DNA of 64,000 bases from Priestia endophytica DSM 13796 (GCF_900115845.1 NZ_FOXX01000014.1:10363-74362); one strand, 5' to 3'. Positions 53,892-63,307 are shown, counted from the first letter of the stretch. Made by a program: numbers and translations. Notes: generated by a model from the letters alone, not told the origin.

Positions 53892-55706
53892 TTAACTTAA
53901 AAAACCGTCGTAACTTTTTAAAAATTGTTGTTCTACAAGTTTTTGGTAAAAATCATGCTTAGAATTAAGTTCCTTATGAGTACCTTCCCCTGTCACTTCA
54001 CCCTGCTCCAATACAATAATCTTATGTGCATTACGTACTGTTGAAAGGCGATGTGCTATTAAAATTGTTGTACGACTCTCCATTAATAATTCTAAGGCTT
54101 TTTGAACTAAATATTCACTCTCACTATCTAAATGGGCAGTAGCCTCATCAAGCAACAATACATCAGGGTCACGTAAAATAGCACGAGCGATTGCCATACG
54201 TTGACGCTGTCCACCAGAGAGTTTAACACCACGTTCTCCTACCTGTGTGTTGTAGCCATCAGGCAGAGAATTAATAAACGAGGTAAGAGAAGCCTGTTCA
54301 ACAGCCATGTGAATCTCTTTATCTGTTACGTCTTTTAAACCATAAATTAAATTTTCACGAATTGTCCCCGCCATTATGGGACTTTCCTGTGAGACATAGG
54401 CAATACGCCTACGCCAATCTGACAACTTCAAACTAGAAATCTTCATATCCCCATACGAGATCTCACCCGAACAAGGTTCATAGAATCGTTCAATTAGGGA
54501 AAAAATAGTCGTTTTTCCACTTCCACTCGGTCCTACTAATGCTGTTACTTTGCCTACTTCAGCATGGAATGATACTTTATTTAAAATGGGTTTATCCTTT
54601 TGATAAGAAAAATTAACATTATTAAATAATAATGGTTGGCGGTTAGATAAAAGGGGATAGTCCGATACTTGAACGCAAACGGATTCTGATTTTTTATTTA
54701 ATATGTAGTTAATTCGCTCAGTTGCCCCCATCGCTTTTTGGAATTCCGTGTAAAATGAGGCCATTTGGGTAAATGGGAGAATAACCTGAAATATGTATAA
54801 TATTATCGCTACTAGTTCCCCAGCAGTTAAAGTACCTGCAGTCACCCGGACACCACCATATCCTATTAATGTTACCAACATTGTAAGCATTACGGTCATT
54901 ACTAGAGGTGAAACAATGGAGGTTAATTTTGCCTCCCGGAGCCCCTGATAGAATAGATTATTAATCCTTGTTTTCCCTTTTTTATTTTCCAATGCTTCCG
55001 CTTTAGAGGCCTTTACTAGTCGGATATCCGAGAGAACCCTACCCAGTTCAGATTGGAAATTCGCAGTTTCATCTTGTAAGGACATTGATACGGAATACAT
55101 TTTTGTACCTAGTGGCCTAATAAGAAACAGCATCACGGGGGTAGCAATAATTAAGATTATAGTTATTCTCCAATCTATGAAAAACAACAAGGCAACTGCA
55201 CCAAGGATAGATATAATACTAGAAAAGAAGGGAACAACGTGCATTGTAATAAAGTATTTAACAATGTTTGTATCATTTGTTACGCGACTCATTGTATCTC
55301 CCGAGGTATGTTGATCAAAAAAAGGAATCCCCAGAGTTAAAATGTGTGTCCATAAATCCTCACGTAGTTTGGAAATTATATATTGACCAACATAGGACAT
55401 AGTATATATCGAAAAACCAGAGGTAATTGCTTGAATTAAAAAAACAACAATGATTGTTAAAATCTGTCCTAATTGGAAGTTAGCGTTGGACATAGTATCA
55501 ACTAGATTCATTGTTATTAATGGAATTAACAATGAAAGGAGGGCTTCCCCCATACCGAACACTAAGGCTGCGATCATAATCCAATTTGTTGGACGTCTTC
55601 GTATTATAAGGTTCCAAAATCCTCTCCATTTGGATGTTTGATATGGATGCCCTTTCTTTTTATAATTGCTTTTCTTCATCCCCACCTCGATTTTCTCTCT
55701 CTGCAT
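53892..55706 (-). CDS. ABC exporter, fused membrane and ATPase domains
   Basis: 604 residues: six-helix ABC exporter domain (residues 20-320), then an ATPase domain with Walker A GPSGSGKTT, signature LSGGQRQRMAIARAI and Walker B VLLLDEATAHLDSES. I choose ATG at 55706, after GGGGGAGG, because the 24 residues upstream have no RBS. Such half-transporters are the D protein of lasso clusters, and this one converges on the lasso genes, so it may export the peptide; a BmrA-like drug pump is the alternative. Confidence 0.85.
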   Translation of the reverse strand: MQREKIEVGMKKSNYKKKGHPYQTSKWRGFWNLIIRRRPTNWIMIAALVFGMGEALLSLLIPLITMNLVDTMSNANFQLGQILTIIVVFLIQAITSGFSIYTMSYVGQYIISKLREDLWTHILTLGIPFFDQHTSGDTMSRVTNDTNIVKYFITMHVVPFFSSIISILGAVALLFFIDWRITIILIIATPVMLFLIRPLGTKMYSVSMSLQDETANFQSELGRVLSDIRLVKASKAEALENKKGKTRINNLFYQGLREAKLTSIVSPLVMTVMLTMLVTLIGYGGVRVTAGTLTAGELVAIILYIFQVILPFTQMASFYTEFQKAMGATERINYILNKKSESVCVQVSDYPLLSNRQPLLFNNVNFSYQKDKPILNKVSFHAEVGKVTALVGPSGSGKTTIFSLIERFYEPCSGEISYGDMKISSLKLSDWRRRIAYVSQESPIMAGTIRENLIYGLKDVTDKEIHMAVEQASLTSFINSLPDGYNTQVGERGVKLSGGQRQRMAIARAILRDPDVLLLDEATAHLDSESEYLVQKALELLMESRTTILIAHRLSTVRNAHKIIVLEQGEVTGEGTHKELNSKHDFYQKLVEQQFLKSYDGFLS

Positions 55707-56465
55707 TTTATACCTCCCCCTTTTAACTCGATTTCCCATAATTCCCTTTTGTAGAGTTATGGCCAGTCTTATAAGCAATTTCCTTCCTTATATTTTGTTT
55801 ACTATTTTATCATTTTCGATATCGATTAACATTAAAAATCCAATAATGTAATAAAATAGAAAGGCAAGAGGTACCCATAATTAGATTATTATTTTACTAA
55901 TTTATAAAATGCTGCAAGGATAAATTCTAGATTAGTCCATAGATTAAAGTTGACAACCTTCATTTTGATCCCAGCTGCTCACTCGTATGTCTCTAAATTT
56001 TCTATTTTCCACTTTTATACTCCTTTTGTATTTATCCCCCTATTATACTATCAAAAACGTTCGTAAAAATGTATGTATTTCAAAGAACGTTCGTAATTTA
56101 ATTTTAAACTTAAACGAACATCAAAAGGGCTAGATTTCTAATCAAAAGGAAATGACCGTAAAAGTAAACTTTTACGGACGTGCGCTTTGCGAACTGTTTG
56201 TTTGTGTTTACTTTTTACAGAAAAAAAGGTAATTAAAGGATGTTGAAATTATGCTCGTTCATAAAAGAGAAAAGTTCCAAATTATTGTTAATTAATTAGT
56301 TTGCGATTTTTTACTTCCTTTAATCAACCTCATGGTAAATACTTCCGAAGTGGTCCGCTGTTGCTATGATAGTAAACCATTATAAGTATTTACTTGTTTT
56401 TTGAAAAATAGTCAGTTATACTGATTATATATTCAACTGATTAATATAAGGAGGTGAGGACTTAG
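55707..56465. other. Intergenic region with repeats and a structured element
   Basis: 759 bases. ACGTTCGTAA occurs twice, 30 bases apart (56057-56066 and 56087-56096), followed by an inverted form TTAAACGAAC. At 56334-56394 GTAAATACTT and AAGTATTTAC enclose about 40 bases and are followed by a T-rich run, which looks like a structured RNA with terminator. Before marR, TTATACTGATTA and TTCAACTGATTAA may be its operator. Confidence 0.45.
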
Positions 56466-56885
56466 ATGAATAAGTGGAATCAATCTTATGGTTTTTTACT
56501 TGGAAAGGCTCTTCAACAAATGGAAAATAAGTTTGCTGAAGGACTGGTTCCTTTTAACATCAATTCAAGACAATATGGCGTTCTTTTATTTATTGAGGAA
56601 AACCCATACTCGTCTCAAAAAGACATATCGGACAACCTACAAATTGATCGAACGACGATGGTCAGTCATATTGATCATTTGGAAACGTTAGGATTTGTGG
56701 AGAGAACCAAGAACCCTAATGACCGAAGATCTTATAGTCTTTTAATTACGGAAAAAGGAAAGGAAGTACTGCGTTCACGTTGGGAATTTCTAACCGATGT
56801 AGAATCAGAAGTTTTAACGCCTTTAAATCAGCAAGAAATACAATTGCTGAAAGACTTTTTGATTAGAATTTGGAAGTCACTATAG
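56466..56885 (+). CDS. MarR-family transcriptional regulator
   Basis: 139 residues with the winged HTH (SSQKDISDNLQIDRTTMVSH, then GFVERTKNPNDRRSYSLLIT). TAAGGAGGTGAGG precedes ATG. It heads a three-gene set with a rhodanese and an EVE protein; redox or electrophile sensing is plausible but no conserved sensing Cys is seen. Confidence 0.88.
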   Translation: MNKWNQSYGFLLGKALQQMENKFAEGLVPFNINSRQYGVLLFIEENPYSSQKDISDNLQIDRTTMVSHIDHLETLGFVERTKNPNDRRSYSLLITEKGKEVLRSRWEFLTDVESEVLTPLNQQEIQLLKDFLIRIWKSL

Positions 56886-56905
56886 AAAACGGGAGGTTAT
56901 ACCAA

Positions 56906-57298
56906 ATGAACGCACTCGATTATTTTAATGCACGTCTTCAAGCGACTATAAGCCCCATGGATTACATAAAAGCAAAGGAAGTGAATCCGGAACAATACTT
57001 TTTAATTGATGTTAGGAATGGTCCTGCTCATGTAAGAAGTGTAACGATTAAAGATGCCCATGTTATACCCGAACAAGAATTAGATAATCGTTTAGATGAG
57101 ATTCCCAAGGACAAGAAGATTATCGTGTATTGTTGGGATGTTTGGTGTAATACAGCTGCTAAAGTTGCCAAATCTTTATTGGAACAAGGGTATGACGTAA
57201 AAGAGTTAACGGGGGGAATTGCCGCATGGCAGGAAATGAACTTTCCAGTTTCAACATCCACTCCAGATAATTCTCCAGCCAATCATTGTGGGTGTTGA
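56906..57298 (+). CDS. Rhodanese-domain sulfurtransferase
   Basis: 130 residues, one rhodanese domain (FLIDVRNGPAHVRSVTIKDA; IIVYCWDVWCNTAAKVAKSL; ELTGGIAAWQEM). The active loop CWDVWCN has Cys at the expected position and a second Cys; the protein ends in NHCGC. ATG at 56906 follows GGGAGG; the upstream frame overlaps marR without RBS. Confidence 0.85.
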   Translation: MNALDYFNARLQATISPMDYIKAKEVNPEQYFLIDVRNGPAHVRSVTIKDAHVIPEQELDNRLDEIPKDKKIIVYCWDVWCNTAAKVAKSLLEQGYDVKELTGGIAAWQEMNFPVSTSTPDNSPANHCGC

Positions 57299-57303
57299 TT
57301 TAC

Positions 57304-57741
57304 GTGGAAAAGAATATAAGGTATTGGGTTGGAGTGGCTTCTCGCGACCATGTAATGAAGGGCGTTCAAGGTGGTTTTGCTCAACTTTGTCATGGTAAGG
57401 AAGCTCCTTTAAAAAAGATGAAGACGGGCGATTGGATCATTTATTATTCTCCAAAGGTACAGCTTAATGAAAGTACTCCCTATCAAAAATTTACAGCTTT
57501 AGGACGAGTTGTTGATGATCATATCTTTCAATTTGATATGGGAAATGATTTTATACCCTTCCGAAGAAAGATAGATTTTATGGAGTGTACAGAAACATCT
57601 ATTCATCCTTTAATTCCACAGCTCTCTTTTATTAAAAATAAGAAGTATTGGGGTTATTCGTTTCGATTTGGCCATTTAGAAATAAGTGAAGATGATTTTA
57701 AAGTCATTAAAGAAGAAATGACAGAGATGAAAGGAGATTAG
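57304..57741 (+). CDS. EVE-domain (PUA-like) protein
   Basis: 145 residues from GTG at 57304 (a TTG at 57286 inside the rhodanese gene is possible). YWVGVASRDHVMKGVQGGFA, DWIIYYSPKVQ and FTALGRVVDD match EVE proteins, which recognise modified bases in nucleic acids. It may sense or defend against modified DNA or RNA, or simply accompany the rhodanese. Confidence 0.8.
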   Translation: MEKNIRYWVGVASRDHVMKGVQGGFAQLCHGKEAPLKKMKTGDWIIYYSPKVQLNESTPYQKFTALGRVVDDHIFQFDMGNDFIPFRRKIDFMECTETSIHPLIPQLSFIKNKKYWGYSFRFGHLEISEDDFKVIKEEMTEMKGD

Positions 57742-58146
57742 ACTGTTCTAATCTTCTTTTAACTTTTTGGCAATACATGAGTAATACGGACAATTTTATA
57801 GCTTCATGTACCTATACAGTTATATAGTTGAACCCTTGTTAAAGGTACGACAAGGGCTGTTGTGGTAGGTGTGGGGACGTTTTCCATTTCGAAAGAAAGC
57901 TTGAAAATAGAATAAAAAGATATTCGTTTAAGGGGAAAAGAAATAAACTAGCAACAAGGAGATTTGTGGCAAATGTAGGGGTTACTCCCACAACCCTATA
58001 GTAGGTGTTGCAATGAAAATAAAGAAAAATAGAGTCATGTCCTGTATTGAACTTCTAATACTTGGACAGTTTTGTTTTGTGGTAATAAATGTAACCTATA
58101 CTATTCAACAATCGGGCCATTTTATTTGGAATTTAGGAGTGAAGAA
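57742..58146. other. Intergenic, nothing recognised
   Basis: About 400 bases. No frame longer than 40 codons with a start and no strong hairpin was found. Confidence 0.4.
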
Positions 58147-58656
58147 ATGAATAATTTTTTTACAGCATTAACTTATGTAAATAAAATGATTTATGATTCG
58201 AATCACTTAACTGTAAAGTCAGTTCAAGAAGAGAAGCAAAATTCTAAGTATGGTGCTGGCACCTTTCAATTATCTTCTAAAACAGTTCGCTTCAGAGTTG
58301 CGAATATAACCCCTACTAAAGTAGGGCAGTTTGTTGCATTGTGGGAAAAGGACGAAAATAATAAAAATCAACCCTACTTATATGAGGAAGCCCCTGATTT
58401 ATTAGTTATAACGACCTTTAAAAATGAAAAGGAGTTTGGTCAATTTATTTTTCCAAAAGAAATTCTTTTAAAACAGAACATTCTTAGGTCTACTTCAACA
58501 AAGGGCAAAATGGCCATAAGAGTTTATCCTAGCTGGGATAGTCCGAGTAGTAAACAAGCGATGAAAACTCAAAAATGGCAGTTACCCTATTTTGTTAATA
58601 TGTGTAATCCGAACAAATTACCTTTAGAAAAAATAATAGAACTGTATGCTCTTTAA
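58147..58656 (+). CDS. MepB-family protein
   Basis: 169 residues; SKYGAGTFQLSSKTVRFRVA, KVGQFVALWEKDENNKNQPY and GKMAIRVYPSWDSPSSKQAM match the MepB family, of unknown biochemistry, first seen beside the S. aureus MepA pump. ATG at 58147 follows AGGAGTGAAG. A longer frame from 58072 lacks an RBS. Confidence 0.8.
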   Translation: MNNFFTALTYVNKMIYDSNHLTVKSVQEEKQNSKYGAGTFQLSSKTVRFRVANITPTKVGQFVALWEKDENNKNQPYLYEEAPDLLVITTFKNEKEFGQFIFPKEILLKQNILRSTSTKGKMAIRVYPSWDSPSSKQAMKTQKWQLPYFVNMCNPNKLPLEKIIELYAL

Positions 58657-58794
58657 TCCTCTGCAATCGGGTGATATTGTTGTATTCCCTTTAGATTTAA
58701 ATAACTTTATTGTTTTATTTTTAGGATAGAAAAAGTGTATGACATGAAAATTAAACAACTTTATTATCGCCAATCACTGTAAATACTCATTAAG

Positions 58795-58821
58795 AAGACC
58801 CCATAGATTAGGGGTCTTTTT
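58795..58821 (+). terminator. Terminator next to dif-like site 5
   Basis: AAGACCCC / GGGGTCTT followed by TTTG, four bases before the site. Confidence 0.85.
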
Positions 58822-58824
58822 GTT

Positions 58825-58852
58825 TCTATCGATAGCATCTATTACGTTAAAT
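58825..58852 (+). other. dif-like Xer recombination site 5
   Basis: Left arm TCTATCGATAG, spacer CATCTA, right arm TTACGTTAAAT. More degenerate than the others but in the same setting, directly after a terminator and before a one-gene cassette. Confidence 0.55.
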
Positions 58853-58951
58853 AACCCTGTATGTGATATACATTGATAAACATTTAAAAGTTAATGACAA
58901 ATAATAACTAAAATGTTAATTTTATATTACTGGGGAGAGGAGGTTATAAAA

Positions 58952-59386
58952 TTGCCTGAACTTGAGTTGTACAATGTTATTTGGTTATTTGTTGTTATTT
59001 TTATGCTCCATGACTTTGAAGAAATCATTACGGTTGAAAAGTGGGCAAAAGCTAAAGGGAAAAAGGTTAAATTACATAATAATTGGATAAGAAGTAAAAT
59101 TTGGAGCCTTTGGAACATAAGTTCATATACCTTTGCCAAAAGGGATATTTTTATCTTTTTATTTATGGCTATCATTACTTTTATTAAAGCTCTTTATCTA
59201 GAAAGCTATTGGAGTTCAGTTTTATTCGTGAGCTTTCTTATATTTGTATTACTACATAATCTTATACATATTTTACAAACACTAATTATCAGAGCATATA
59301 CTCCAGGTTTATATACAGCTATTCTTTTAGTGACGCCCTATACAGTTTATATATTATACCGATTAAGAGATGCCTCTCTTATCTAA
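58952..59386 (+). CDS. HXXEE-domain membrane protein
   Basis: 144 residues with four helices and the family's HDFEE motif (FMLHDFEEIITVEKWAKAKG) plus a second His-rich part (LLHNLIHILQTLIIRAYTPG), suggesting a membrane metal site. TTG start at 58952 after GAGAGGAGG; the ATG upstream at 58913 has no RBS. Sole gene of the cassette between site 5 and the intron-split site 6. Confidence 0.75.
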   Translation: MPELELYNVIWLFVVIFMLHDFEEIITVEKWAKAKGKKVKLHNNWIRSKIWSLWNISSYTFAKRDIFIFLFMAIITFIKALYLESYWSSVLFVSFLIFVLLHNLIHILQTLIIRAYTPGLYTAILLVTPYTVYILYRLRDASLI

Positions 59387-59412
59387 ATAGATAAAAAACA
59401 TGATTAATTATG

Positions 59413-59447
59413 AAAAAGCCATTGAATGTATACATCCAATGGCTTTT
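59413..59447 (+). terminator. Terminator next to dif-like site 6
   Basis: AAAAAGCCATTG / CAATGGCTTTT followed by CTC and the site. Confidence 0.85.
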
Positions 59448-59468
59448 CTCCCGATAATGCGTGTTATG
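59447..59468 (+). other. dif-like Xer site 6, left part (split by the intron)
   Basis: Left arm TCTCCCGATAA, spacer TGCGTG and the first five bases of the right arm, TTATG. The remaining GTAAAT follows the intron at 61828-61833. Joined, the right arm would read TTATGGTAAAT. Confidence 0.7.
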
Positions 59469-61827
59469 GTGCGACAAGAAGTCGCTTCTATATAGTGTGG
59501 CTTACGCCACTAGTTTAGACGCAAAAACTATCCCCATCCAAAACTGCGTGACTAGTAATAGGTACGTAGGTTGCATGCGGAAATGCGGAAACAGAGAGTC
59601 AGCGCACGGCTCAGAACACTGCTAGGGGAAGGTGAGTATGGTGAACGCAAGTGAAGGTTTATAAGCTTCGTAAACGTTAGCTCAAGATAGTGCCCAGATT
59701 GGCTTGAGTATTGATAAGAGGAAAAGCAAATTCATAACGTTGCTGTGACGCGTCCCGTATCTTGCCCGGAGTAAAGAACCCACCTAACCTCATCATATCT
59801 ATAGGATGCGGAACTTGGTAAGCCCTATGTCATCTGCGGAAGCAGTAGGATGACTGTAAAGTCAAACGATGTGACAGAGGGTATAGGATATGGAAAAAAG
59901 CGAAAGCCGTTAGTCTGAAAGGGCACAGGAAAGCAAAACATTGTATAACTGAACGGATACTGTCAAATCTATTACTCTACTTATGACAGACTCGAAAGAG
60001 AGCCGACTTTCCATAGGTCTTCAACACGAAAATAAATTTGTGGCTATCTTCAGATGAAAAGGAGCGTGTTGTTATGAATACCTCGATACGAGCGTCGGCG
60101 CATGCTTCGCATATAAGTTGGCAATCTATTGATTGGAATGCCGTACAAAAATATGTAATGAAGTTACGACAGAGAATTTATCGTGCCGAACAATACAAAC
60201 AACAAAGGAAAGTACGAAAGCTACAACGTTTACTCCTCCGGAGTAAAGCAAATCTATTACTATCTATTCGCAGAGTGACACAACAAAACAAAGGCAAACG
60301 TACATCTGGGGTAGATGGTTATACAGCGCTACACGCAAATGAGCGTTTAACACTTTTCCATCGAATGAAGAAACAGAGTGTGTTCCTACACCGACCACAT
60401 CCGGCTAAAAGGACATTTATTTTAAAAAAGAATGGAAAACTTAGGCCTCTAGGAATTCCTACTGTAAAAGATCGTGTCTATCAGAATATGATTAAAACAG
60501 CTTTAGAACCCCAGTGGGAAGTTCACTTGGAGCCAAGTTCATATGGTTTTCGTCCTAAAAGAAGTACACACGATGCCATTAACAACCTCTTTAATAAGCT
60601 TAATACAAATAGTAATAAGAAATGGGTATTTGAAGGGGATTTTCGCGGATGTTTTGATCATCTTCATCATGGGTGGATTATGAAACAGGTTTCTAATTTT
60701 CCAGGTTCACACCTTATTAAAAAGTGGTTGAAGATGGGATACGTAGAACATGAAGTATTTCATCCTACCAAAGAAGGTACTCCGCAAGGAGGCGTTATCT
60801 CTCCTCTGTTAGCTAATATTGCTTTATGTGGCATGGAAAAAGAAATAGGTATTATATACAAACCTACCTATAAAAGTGGTTCAGGTTATAGGATTGACCC
60901 TAAATGTAAGATAGGACGTGTTCTTTATGCCGATGACTTCGTCATCGTATCTGAAACAAGAGAACAAGCTGAGTCTATGTATCAGAATTTAAGTCCGTAT
61001 CTGAAAAGACGTGGACTTGAACTGAGTCGAGAAAAAACAAAGGTCACCCACATTGAGCATGGTTTTGACTTCCTGGGTTTTTCGATTAGGCAATACAGAA
61101 CCCAACAAGGTAATAAACTATTCATTAAACCTAGTAAAGACAGTGTAAAGAAAGCTAAGAGTAAAATCAGAGAAACGTTTCATTTGATGAGAGGAAGACC
61201 TGTTAAAGAGGTCATAGATGTATTAAACCCTATTATAAGAGGATATGGTCAGTACTGGAAACCTGTAGTAGCCAAGAAAACGTTTAGCCATATGGATAAC
61301 TATATTTTTTCGAAAGTAAAGAAACATCTTAGACATCTGCATCCAAGAAAACCAATGGAATGGATAGCTAAACGATACTTTAGGAAGCCCCATCATGGGG
61401 GAGAAAATAGATGGATTCTTACATGTCCTTTAACAAAGGTACAATTATTAAAGATGTCTTGGATTAAAATTGTGAGACACGTCATGGTGGCTTATAAGAA
61501 CAGTCCGGACGATCCTTGCCTAAAAGAATATTGGATGCAACGAGACCGCAAGGTCTTTGATGCTGAAAATACTTTTGACAGAATGAAACTCGCTAGAAAG
61601 CAAGGATATCGTTGTGCGTTGTGTAAACACACTCTTCAAAATGGGGAAACAATCATTGTTCACTGTTTTAAAAATACTAAAGGGACAATAAATAAGCTCG
61701 TACATAAACCTTGTATTAAATAAGTTGTGGTTATTCGGATAAAGGAAGGCTTGAGCCGTATGAGTTGAAAGGCTCACGTACGGTTCTTAGGGGAGTTGGG
61801 GGCAGTGATGCCCCCTGCTTACCCGAC
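59469..61827 (+). mobile_element. Group II intron, complete
   Basis: 2359 bases from GTGCGAC to CCCGAC. Domain I-III run to about 60060, the reverse transcriptase gene fills domain IV, and domain V (61753-61786, GAGCC...GAAA...CGTACGGTTC) and domain VI follow. The hairpin loop in AGCAAATTCATAACGTTGCT carries CATAAC (59733-59738), complementary to GTTATG just before the intron (59463-59468), as expected for EBS1 and IBS1. The insertion point is inside the XerD arm of a dif-like site. A second copy of the 3' end lies at 1-326. Confidence 0.93.
60074..61723 (+). CDS. ltrA: Group II intron reverse transcriptase/maturase
   Basis: 549 residues. RT domain with YGFRPKRSTHDAINNLF, the catalytic VLYADDFVIVSE and LGFSIRQY; maturase domain X (residues 350-450); and a C-terminal HNH endonuclease tail (CALCKHTLQNGETIIVHC). 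It splices the intron RNA and reverse-splices it into target DNA. ATG at 60074 follows AAAGGAG; a TTG at 60038 extends the frame but lacks an RBS. Confidence 0.93.
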   Translation: MNTSIRASAHASHISWQSIDWNAVQKYVMKLRQRIYRAEQYKQQRKVRKLQRLLLRSKANLLLSIRRVTQQNKGKRTSGVDGYTALHANERLTLFHRMKKQSVFLHRPHPAKRTFILKKNGKLRPLGIPTVKDRVYQNMIKTALEPQWEVHLEPSSYGFRPKRSTHDAINNLFNKLNTNSNKKWVFEGDFRGCFDHLHHGWIMKQVSNFPGSHLIKKWLKMGYVEHEVFHPTKEGTPQGGVISPLLANIALCGMEKEIGIIYKPTYKSGSGYRIDPKCKIGRVLYADDFVIVSETREQAESMYQNLSPYLKRRGLELSREKTKVTHIEHGFDFLGFSIRQYRTQQGNKLFIKPSKDSVKKAKSKIRETFHLMRGRPVKEVIDVLNPIIRGYGQYWKPVVAKKTFSHMDNYIFSKVKKHLRHLHPRKPMEWIAKRYFRKPHHGGENRWILTCPLTKVQLLKMSWIKIVRHVMVAYKNSPDDPCLKEYWMQRDRKVFDAENTFDRMKLARKQGYRCALCKHTLQNGETIIVHCFKNTKGTINKLVHKPCIK

Positions 61828-61897
61828 GTAAATAACTTTACGGTTGTTTTAAAATATTTTATCCGTATTGCTCCATAATTATCTTTCATAATTAAAT

Positions 61898-62350
61898 CTA
61901 GAGCTTTTCCCCTTTTCGAGAAAAGTACGGACCACACCATCCCGTTTCGTGTGTCTTTACATAAGTCCAGTTAAAGTCCTTATTCACAACATAAATATCC
62001 GTTTCATCTATTATGTCATTAGCCGTCATCCTAGATGCTTCTTTAACCATTAACGCATAATCAGAGTGCTGATAGAAAATATAACAGGTATCTTTTGGTT
62101 CATTATTAAATGCTTTTTCAGCTTCCTCTTCCTTTAAAGCTTTCTTTTTATCATAACTAAATATATGCCATAAATAGCCACAGGAATCCTTAGTATCATA
62201 TAAAAAGATGGATTTTTTTTCTTTTTCACTCATATGATTAGCAAAATTGTTTTCCCATTGCTTCCGTAAATATCCTCCCCATTTTGGTATTTCCGTTACC
62301 TTAACCTTTTTCTTTTTAAGTATATCTACTAGTTCCATATATTCCTCCAA
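61898..62350 (-). CDS. DUF4275-like hypothetical protein
   Basis: 150 residues; ESxYxWHIFSY-like part CGYLWHIFSYDKKKALKEEE, then CYIFYQHSDYALMVKEASRM and KDFNWTYVKTHETGWCGPYF, which I associate with the DUF4275 family of Bacillus. GGAGG before the start region near 62350. Function unknown. First gene of the cassette between sites 6 and 7. Confidence 0.65.
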   Translation of the reverse strand: MEEYMELVDILKKKKVKVTEIPKWGGYLRKQWENNFANHMSEKEKKSIFLYDTKDSCGYLWHIFSYDKKKALKEEEAEKAFNNEPKDTCYIFYQHSDYALMVKEASRMTANDIIDETDIYVVNKDFNWTYVKTHETGWCGPYFSRKGEKL

Positions 62351-62716
62351 AAGTATAAACTAAGACCCACACTAATTTGTTATCCTATTCAACAAACGTT
62401 CTATTTTCTTAAGGATATTTCTACGTCAGGATGCCCCATTTAAACAACTTCCTTTTAATGATTGTCCTTTCTTCCATTCACCCATTAAACGCCACTAAGT
62501 ACAACATTTCAGCCCCATAAATGAAGGTTTATTAGTTCTGATAAAACGTCATTAAGTCCTTTTTTAAGACCATATTGGCTTAATAACTTGAATAGATTTA
62601 CCATACGATAAAATTTCATACAAACAACTTTTATATAAGTCTCTTTCTATATATAATAATACAAACATGGAATAATTTTACAAAAATATCAATTTTACCA
62701 CAGGAAGGAGTTATTT
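62351..62716. other. Intergenic, divergent promoters
   Basis: 366 bases between divergent genes. AT-rich; no hairpin or frame of note. The last 60 bases carry the promoter side of the next gene (TATATAATAATACAAAC). Confidence 0.4.
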
Positions 62717-63274
62717 ATGAGTAAACCAGAGCTTAATATAACCCTTGTCATTGGACCGAATTGCGATATGGAGTCTCTTGCCATGCGTTTAGCACTTGAA
62801 TATTTTGGCGCCAGAGTCCATGTTCATTATATTGGCAGACCCAATGATTTAATTGATGTATTGTCAGGGAAAGATAGGGCTGTAGATACGGATTACTTAA
62901 TTCTAAATTTCCATGGGGATGAGGGAAGGTTTTGCATGCCAGAATTAGATCCTTCCATTTATGAAGAAGGTGAGCCCCAGGGAGAATTTTTTGAGGTTAA
63001 ACACGTTAATCAGTATGCAAGGGTCAAAGGATTGCACATTATCGCTTCTGGATGCACATTGGGAGCAGAATCACTTGCAAAAGCCTTCCTTGAAAATGGC
63101 AGCCATTCTTATATGGCACCAGTTGATTACATAGATGGGAATGCGAATTTAATGTTTGTGATCAAGTTCTTCTACGAAATAATAAATAATAAACGAGGTC
63201 AGAAGGAATCTTTCCAAATTGCAAAATCAATAGACCAAGAAACAAATATATATACAAGATTTATGAGTGAATAA
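62717..63274 (+). CDS. CHAT-like (caspase-fold) hypothetical protein
   Basis: 185 residues. LILNFHGDEGR and HIIASGCTLGAESLAKAFLE provide a His-Gly and a Cys pair spaced as in caspase/CHAT-type peptidases; GHSHSYMAPVDYID-like text follows (NGSHSYMAPVDYIDGNANLM). Annotations of relatives are often uninformative. AAGGAG before ATG. It may be a protease or an inactive relative; no partner gene is evident. Confidence 0.6.
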   Translation: MSKPELNITLVIGPNCDMESLAMRLALEYFGARVHVHYIGRPNDLIDVLSGKDRAVDTDYLILNFHGDEGRFCMPELDPSIYEEGEPQGEFFEVKHVNQYARVKGLHIIASGCTLGAESLAKAFLENGSHSYMAPVDYIDGNANLMFVIKFFYEIINNKRGQKESFQIAKSIDQETNIYTRFMSE

Positions 63275-63307
63275 CTCTATTCTTGTATTTTGAGGTTAGG
63301 TTATCTA

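Noticed and set aside
58761-58785. Inverted dif-like site (CGATAA on the minus strand) just before site 5
   Set aside because: The spacer would be five bases and the right arm matches poorly.
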